A stretch of DNA of 36,351 nucleotides. Source: Chloroflexota bacterium (GTDB taxonomy: Bacteria > Chloroflexota > JAHJIN01). Below the pieces are notes generated by a model, which worked only from the letters and a program-made list of their open reading frames with translations, had not been told where the DNA came from and did no database searches. Position 1 is the stretch's first letter, and each line of letters begins with the position of its first letter. The position numbers and the translations under genes were made by a program. The stretch covers positions 1-36,351 of the forward strand of contig JAHJIN010000091.1 of assembly GCA_018823415.1 (NCBI GenBank), given 5' to 3'. Below are positions 31,760 through 36,351 of the stretch, piece after piece.

Positions 31760-32359
31760 TTATTGCGGGCCGGCCACGCGGTTGCGCAGCACGCCAATGC
31801 CCTCGACCTCGACCTCGACCGGCTGGTCCGGGACCACGGGGCCGACGCCGGCCGGCGTGCCGGTGAGTACCACGTCGCCAGGCTCCAGGGTCATGATGTA
31901 CGAGATGAAACTGACCAGCGTGGGAATGTTGTAGATCATGAGGCTGGTGCGGGAATCCTGGCGGATCTCGCCGGCAACCCGGGTGGTGATGCGCAGATCG
32001 CCCGGGTCCAGATCGGTTTCGATCCACGGCCCCAGAGGACAGAACGTGTCATAGCCCTTGCCCCGGCTCCACGGGCCGCCGCCGCGCTTTTGCAGGTCGC
32101 GGGCCGTCACGTCATTGGCGCAAGTATAGCCCCACACGACGCCGGCGGCCTCGGCCGGGGTGATGGCGTGGCAGCATGGTGGGCGGCAGGGGACCCCTTG
32201 CAACCACCGATAGGGCCAATCTTCCGGTAGAGCAGTGTTGGAAACTCCGGGCGGGGATACGCAGGCCCCCAAGCATATCACAGCCAGGATCAGCAAAATG
32301 GTGTAGCCACGGATAACGCGGTCGCGGATGATGCATCCGCGCGAAATGGTGTGGGACAT
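31760..32359 (-). pseudogene. Chimeric gene: lipoprotein N-terminus joined to the C-terminal half of an FAH-fold enzyme
   Basis: 199 codons. Residues 1-70 are a lipoprotein: a hydrophobic segment ending in I-C-L-G-A-C (lipobox Cys about 33), then [20 protein letters not shown], resembling a motif of secreted proteins I associate with Chloroflexota. From about residue 74 the sequence switches to the fumarylacetoacetate hydrolase fold: [30 protein letters not shown], and [24 protein letters not shown]. The N-terminal half of that enzyme, which carries the paired glutamates that bind the metal, is absent. An internal deletion that fused two genes explains this best. It is open throughout, so it may still be expressed, but hydrolase activity is doubtful. 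Confidence 0.6.
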
Positions 32360-32419
32360 GGCTTGCCCTCGCAGTGAGTGGTGCTTCTTCTCTACATACA
32401 GGCCAGAGCGCCGGGTGGT

Positions 32420-34270
32420 TCACGATCCGGGCAGAAAAAAGCTCACCGTGGTGCCCACGCTCTCAGCGCTCTCCAGCCAGATGCGGCCGCCGTGGGCATG
32501 CACCAGGGCTTGGGCGATGGAGAGGCCCAGGCCGCTGCCCGTGCTGGCATGGGCTGCGCCACCCGTGAAGCGGCGGGACCGGGCCTCGTCGGCGCGGTAA
32601 AAGCGTTGGAAGACGTGGGGCTGGGCAGCCGGGGGGATGCCCGGCCCTTCGTCGCGCACAGACACGCAAAGGCCGGCTTCCTCGGGGGCCACCGTCACCG
32701 TGACCACGCCCCCGGCCGGCGAGTACTTGATGGCGTTGTCCAGCAGGTTCACCAGCACCTGCTGGATGCGGTAGGGGTCCACCCGGGCGACGGCCGGCCC
32801 GGTCGCCGCCACCTCCACGCGCACGCCCCGGCTCGCCGCCTGGGGTGCCAGCCGCTCCGCGCTCTCGCGGGCCAACGCCGCCAGGTCCACATCGTCCAGT
32901 CGCAGTTCCAGCATGTGCGAGTCTGCGCGAGAGAGCACCAGCAGGTCGTTCACCAGCGCCGTCAGGCGGTCGGCTTCGGCCTCGATGGTGCCCAGGAACC
33001 GGTCGCGCACCCGGGCATCGTCCACGGCCCCGGCGCGCAGCGTCTCGGCCATGCCCTTGATGGACGTGAGCGGCGTCCGCAACTCGTGGGATACGTCGCT
33101 GACGAAGCGGGTCTTGAGGTCCTCCAACTCGCGGAACCCGGTCACGTCGTGCAAGACAGCCACAGCCCCGGCCGGCGCACTATCTCCCTCTGCCAGCGGC
33201 GTCACCAGCACCTCCACGGCGCGTCCGGTGATGGATAGTTCCTGGCGTTGCGATTGTCCGGTGTTCAGCGCCCGGGCCAGCAATGCGCGCACGTCCTCGT
33301 CGGCAATGATCCCCTCGTCCACATGCAGTAAATCCGCGACCACCGGGTTGGCGAACAGCAGCCGTCCCCCGGCGTCGACGGCCAGCACGCCATCGGCCAA
33401 GGTGGTCAGGATGGCCCGGCGCTCCTCGCTTTGCCGGGCCAGGTCATCCAGGGTACGCTGCAACTGCGCGCTCATGCGCCGAAAACTGTCACCCAGTTGG
33501 CCAATCTCGTCGCGGGAGCGCACGCGCACACGTAGTGTCCGGTCGAACTCGCCCCGGGCCAGGTGCGCGGCGGCCGTCGCCAACTCGCGTAGGGGGTTGG
33601 ACATGGCGCGGGCCAGCACCAGGCCGGCCAGCCCGGCCCCCACCACGCCGATGGCCGTGGCGAGCAACAAGAGCCGGCGCAGGTCGCCCAGCACGGCCAG
33701 TACATCGTCGAGCGGCTGGCTGACGCAGATGGCCCCGGCCACCTGGTCGCCGTGGAACAGGGGCACGACCACGCGCATCACGCCGTCGGCGGCCTGCACG
33801 GTCTGGTGGCCGGCCAATGCCTCGGCGATGCCCGGCTCCCAAACCCGGCTCTGCCCCTCGTCGGCCCCCATCTCGGAATCGACGAGCACCAGCCCTTGCG
33901 CGTCCAGCACCCGGACCCGCGTGGGCAGGTCGCTGCTCAATCGCACCGTCACCTCGCCCAGGTACGCCAGGTTCGAGTTCTGCACCGCCGGCGATTGCGT
34001 TTTGCGGGTGTAGGTCTGCTGCACATAGAGGTTGGTGGCCTGCTGCGTGGCGTTGGTGGCCTGGGAGACGTTGGCGGCGGACGCGGCCGGCACGGCGTCG
34101 GGGACCAACGCCCGGGCCACCACATACGCCTGGGCCGTCAGGCTTTCGGCCAGGGCGTCGAGTAGGTACTGCTCCACAAGGCCCAGGAGCAGGGCGCCGG
34201 AGAGCGTCATCCCCACGACGACGACGAGCAGGTGGCTCAGGATGAGTTTGGTGCGCAGGCTGTGGAACAT
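32420..34270 (-). CDS. PhoR/WalK-type sensor histidine kinase
   Basis: 616 residues. A transmembrane helix at about 9-31, an extracellular sensor region (about 32-200), and a second helix near 203-221 are followed by HAMP (A-M-S-N-P-L-R-E-L, about 222-275). A PAS domain (I-L-T-T-L-A-D-G-V-L-A-V-D, about 285-380) precedes the dimerisation domain with the phosphorylated His395 in F-V-S-D-V-S-H-E-L-R-T-P-L. The ATPase domain has N-L-L-D-N-A-I-K-Y-S, D-E-G-P-G-I-P and G-S-G-L-G-L-S-I-A. Domain order matches PhoR and WalK kinases. It lies 22 bases after the response regulator and forms its pair. The signal is unknown; no phosphate genes adjoin. Confidence 0.94.
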   Translation of the reverse strand: MFHSLRTKLILSHLLVVVVGMTLSGALLLGLVEQYLLDALAESLTAQAYVVARALVPDAVPAASAANVSQATNATQQATNLYVQQTYTRKTQSPAVQNSNLAYLGEVTVRLSSDLPTRVRVLDAQGLVLVDSEMGADEGQSRVWEPGIAEALAGHQTVQAADGVMRVVVPLFHGDQVAGAICVSQPLDDVLAVLGDLRRLLLLATAIGVVGAGLAGLVLARAMSNPLRELATAAAHLARGEFDRTLRVRVRSRDEIGQLGDSFRRMSAQLQRTLDDLARQSEERRAILTTLADGVLAVDAGGRLLFANPVVADLLHVDEGIIADEDVRALLARALNTGQSQRQELSITGRAVEVLVTPLAEGDSAPAGAVAVLHDVTGFRELEDLKTRFVSDVSHELRTPLTSIKGMAETLRAGAVDDARVRDRFLGTIEAEADRLTALVNDLLVLSRADSHMLELRLDDVDLAALARESAERLAPQAASRGVRVEVAATGPAVARVDPYRIQQVLVNLLDNAIKYSPAGGVVTVTVAPEEAGLCVSVRDEGPGIPPAAQPHVFQRFYRADEARSRRFTGGAAHASTGSGLGLSIAQALVHAHGGRIWLESAESVGTTVSFFLPGS

Positions 34271-34292
34271 GGTGCATCCCTCGTGAACGCGA

Positions 34293-35021
34293 TCAGCTTG
34301 TGGACGCCTGACCGCTGACGGCCGACGGCCGACTGCCTGTTTCTAGCTTGTATCCTATCCCCCGCACGGTGGCGATGATATCCACGTCCGGGGCCGCGCG
34401 CCGCAGCTTGGCTCGCAGCCGTTTGATGGCCGAGTCCACGGCCCGGGTATCGCCATAGTACGTGGTGCCCCAGGCCGTCTCAAGAAGCTGTTCCCGGGTG
34501 AGGACCTGGCCGGGGTGCCGGGCCAGCGCGTGCAGCACCTCGAACTCGTGCGGCGTCACGTCTACCAATGTTTCGTCGACACGCACTTCGTGCCGGGCCG
34601 GGTCCACGGTGAGCCGGCCGGCGCGCAGCGCGTGATCGGCCGGCGGCGGGGTATCGGGGGGCTGCTTTCGGCGGAGCACGGCCTTGATCCGGGCCAGCAG
34701 CTCGCGCACGCTGAACGGCTTGACCACGTAGTCGTCGGCGCCCAGTTCCAGCCCCACCACCCGGTCGATCTCGGCGTCACGGGCGGTGAGCATGATGATG
34801 GGCACGTCGGACTCGCGGCGCAAGGCCCGGCACACCTCCAGCCCGTCGAGGCCCGGCAGCATCAGGTCCAGCACGATGAGGTCCGGCCGGTGTGTCCGGG
34901 CCTGCTGCAACGCCGTCGGCCCGTCGTGCGCCGCCACCACGTCATAGTGCTCCCGTTGCAGGTTGTACGTCAGGAAATCGACGATGGGAAGTTCGTCGTC
35001 TACGACGAGAATGCAGGTCAT
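34293..35021 (-). CDS. PhoB/OmpR-family response regulator
   Basis: 242 residues. Receiver domain (about 1-118) with the acidic pocket Asp8/Asp9, phospho-acceptor Asp52 in V-L-D-L-M-L-P, and the lysine in V-V-K-P-F. The C-terminal winged helix (about 130-230) contains V-T-P-H-E-F-E-V-L-H-A-L-A-R-H-P and G-D-T-R-A-V-D-S-A-I-K-R-L-R-A-K-L-R, the DNA-recognition helix of the OmpR/PhoB type. The last residues (S-R-P-S-A-V-S-G-Q-A-S-T-S) are a low-complexity tail. It is the first gene of the two-component operon, with the sensor kinase downstream. Without the regulon one cannot tell PhoB from other OmpR-type regulators. Confidence 0.95.
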   Translation of the reverse strand: MTCILVVDDELPIVDFLTYNLQREHYDVVAAHDGPTALQQARTHRPDLIVLDLMLPGLDGLEVCRALRRESDVPIIMLTARDAEIDRVVGLELGADDYVVKPFSVRELLARIKAVLRRKQPPDTPPPADHALRAGRLTVDPARHEVRVDETLVDVTPHEFEVLHALARHPGQVLTREQLLETAWGTTYYGDTRAVDSAIKRLRAKLRRAAPDVDIIATVRGIGYKLETGSRPSAVSGQASTS

Positions 35022-35145
35022 GCGGTAATCACTCCAGAAGCGTCTGGCGTCAAACGGGACGAATCACGTTTCACCATGATCCTATCAGAATCCACGGGCC
35101 ACGTCAATACGCCCGCGTGTCAATTCTGTGTCAGGTGTGTGTGGC

Positions 35146-35174
35146 TTGAGAGGCCGGGCGATTTGGGGTATAAT
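35146..35174 (+). promoter_or_regulatory. Strong promoter in the 35022-35427 gap
   Basis: TTGAGA (35146-35151), 17-base spacer, TATAAT (35169-35174). No coding start with a ribosome binding site follows within 200 bases; a structured RNA candidate does. The rest of the gap up to 35145 shows nothing further. Confidence 0.8.
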
Positions 35175-35177
35175 GGC

Positions 35178-35262
35178 GCCTAACCTGAACAAACCAGAGC
35201 AACTGGGTTGATGTCCTGAAGACTCGTGCCCACTATACAGGAATTTCATGGGTTAGGCTTTT
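35178..35262 (+). ncRNA. Candidate small structured RNA
   Basis: GCCTAACC (35178-35185) pairs with GGTTAGGC (35251-35258), directly followed by TTTT, closing an 81-base region. Inside are a CCAG/CTGG hairpin (about 35195-35207) and a TCCTG/CAGGA hairpin (35214-35241). It starts at the expected distance from the promoter at 35146-35174. The short T-run is a weak terminator. It could instead be the left end of the insertion element that follows. Confidence 0.35.
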
Positions 35263-35366
35263 CCAGTTTCTAAATGATCCCAAGATTTGCCAGCGAATAA
35301 CCAGTTCTGGCAGAAAATGCCTACTTCTAACGGATTCTGTGGTTTGGGTCTCCGGATGCGCTGGCA

Positions 35367-35395
35367 GTGACAATTGTCAGAGCTTGTGGTATCAT
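35367..35395 (+). promoter_or_regulatory. Probable transposase promoter
   Basis: GTGACA (35367-35372), 17-base spacer, TATCAT (35390-35395), 33 bases before the transposase ATG. The -35 overlaps a perfect palindrome TGACAATTGTCA (35368-35379), a possible operator. Confidence 0.5.
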
Positions 35396-35427
35396 CCGCT
35401 GGGCCAATGGGCCAGTGGAGGGTGCCA

Positions 35428-36351
35428 ATGTCCGAGTCAGCCACTAAACGAAAGCGAACGTGTAGCATCGAGAAAGATATGACCGTCTTCGCTACGGGGA
35501 CGAAGCGCATCTGTCTGCCCAGCGAGGCGGCGGAATATGAACGGGTCTGGGCCGATCCGCGGACCTTTCGGCAGTGGCTCGATACCCAGATTGCGCAGTA
35601 CGCGGAATTGTTTCCCCAGGCCATCGGCCAGGGTTACACCCTGCACGACACCCTGCCAGTCTCCAAGAAGATGCCGGCGGTACAACTGCGCCGGATCAAA
35701 GTAGTCGACGCGGCGCACCCGCAGGGGAATGTCTTTACGATTGCCCCCTCCTTCGTGCTGCCGTATATGGCTGGCTACACCGACACGGTAGAGAACGCGC
35801 TGTTTCTACGCGCCAAGTTCGGCGTGCCCTATTGGGGCCTGACTCGCGTCTTTGGTCACAACGATATGTATTGGGAACGTCTGGAACTGGGCTTTGGTCG
35901 GTCCAGCCTTGTGGGTACCACCGTGAAACGCCCCGAGAAGCTGCCCCAAGATCTGCTGGCCGATGAGAAACACACCCGGTTGAACGGCGCGCCAGTCTAT
36001 GTCGCCACGACGGTCGGGGATCACTGTGTCCTGGGCGCCTCGGTGGCGCCCCACGCGGATGAACCCGATCTGACCGCCGCGTATCAGCAATTCAAGACGG
36101 AGGCCCAGAACGTGGCCCCAGGCTACCAACCGACGACCGTCAATACCGATGGCTGGCTGGCCACCCAGTTGGCGTGGCGGAATCTCTTCGCCCGAGTGGT
36201 GCTGATCATTTGTTTCCTCCACGCCTTTCTCAAGATCCGCGACCGCTGTAAACGGCTGACCGAGCACTTTCCCGAGTTGTGCCGCCAGGTCTGGACCGTC
36301 TACCATGCGGGCAACGCCGCAGCGTTTCTAGACCAATGCACGGCCTTGGAA
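35428..36351 (+). CDS. DDE-type transposase, cut by the right window edge
   Basis: 308 codons from ATG 35428 to the end, still open. GGAGGG lies 6 bases upstream of the ATG. A basic N-terminus (K-R-K-R) and helical region come first. From about residue 175 a catalytic core begins: Asp179 in L-L-A-D-E-K-H-T-R-L, followed by a beta-strand run V-Y-V-A-T-T-V-G-D-H-C-V-L-G-A-S-V-A, then Asp241 in T-V-N-T-D-G-W-L-A-T. This spacing and the secondary structure fit an RNase H-like DDE/D transposase; the last acidic residue should lie beyond the edge. I do not recognise the IS family. DNA before it (35260-35420) is richer in A+T than the neighbouring genes. The terminal inverted repeat cannot be defined with one end. 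Confidence 0.8.
   Translation, partial: MSESATKRKRTCSIEKDMTVFATGTKRICLPSEAAEYERVWADPRTFRQWLDTQIAQYAELFPQAIGQGYTLHDTLPVSKKMPAVQLRRIKVVDAAHPQGNVFTIAPSFVLPYMAGYTDTVENALFLRAKFGVPYWGLTRVFGHNDMYWERLELGFGRSSLVGTTVKRPEKLPQDLLADEKHTRLNGAPVYVATTVGDHCVLGASVAPHADEPDLTAAYQQFKTEAQNVAPGYQPTTVNTDGWLATQLAWRNLFARVVLIICFLHAFLKIRDRCKRLTEHFPELCRQVWTVYHAGNAAAFLDQCTALE
35428..36351 (+). mobile_element. Insertion element, incomplete (right end outside)
   Basis: The transposase gene implies an insertion sequence. Its left boundary lies somewhere between the small-RNA candidate and 35427; no target duplication can be read because the right end is missing. Confidence 0.6.

Overview
The window is GC-rich, densely packed bacterial chromosome. 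The gene set fits an anaerobic or facultative member of the Chloroflexota. The reasons are a stand-alone Ni-CODH module, a lysine 5,6-aminomutase-like fragment, a Gram-positive-type LexA box, a UbiA-type decaprenyl-phosphate phosphoribosyltransferase, and a lipoprotein N-terminus with a W-P-Y-R-W-L...C-R-P-P-C signature that I associate with that phylum. This assignment is inference; there is no rRNA or ribosomal-protein marker to settle it.

Layout. 1-4213: a B12-dependent aminomutase fragment (minus) diverges from a PEP synthase/PPDK regulatory kinase (plus). It is followed by a minus-strand operon of a probable selenoprotein of the C_GCAxxG_C_C family, xseA, xseB and a DUF362 protein. 4214-5967: REP-like hairpins, a terminator and a four-repeat lipoprotein. 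5968-11817: lexA with an SOS box in its promoter, an unknown acidic protein, a cell-envelope group (rfaE2-like nucleotidyltransferase, murJ, GT2 glycosyltransferase) and asnS. 11914-15546: cooS, a CooF-like ferredoxin and an FAD/NAD(P) oxidoreductase form one operon that can pass electrons from CO oxidation to a nicotinamide or flavin pool. 15607-16544: an initiator tRNA-fMet gene split by a group I intron that carries a PD-(D/E)xK homing endonuclease, then a second CAU tRNA. 16563-21672: tilS, a DppB-type ABC permease, and a DppC-type permease fused to an M28 peptidase.

21767-31649, all minus strand: a UbiA family protein, two tandem ClC channels, a TPR protein, a HEAT-repeat protein and two tandem folC paralogues. 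31760-35021, also minus: a chimeric lipoprotein/FAH-fold gene and a PhoB/PhoR-type two-component system. 35022-36351: a strong promoter with a possible small RNA, then a transposase cut by the right edge.

Most notable. (1) The tRNA-fMet group I intron has all its core helices (P1-P4, P6-P8) readable. It contains an I-Ssp6803I-like ORF whose ends are built into intron helices, and the ORF's ribosome binding site lies inside the extended P1 helix. (2) In the C_GCAxxG_C_C gene an in-frame TGA replaces the first conserved cysteine, with a SECIS-like hairpin just downstream, so simple ORF calling loses its N-terminus. (3) Two gene fusions are present: ABC permease-M28 peptidase, and a lipoprotein joined to half of an FAH enzyme.
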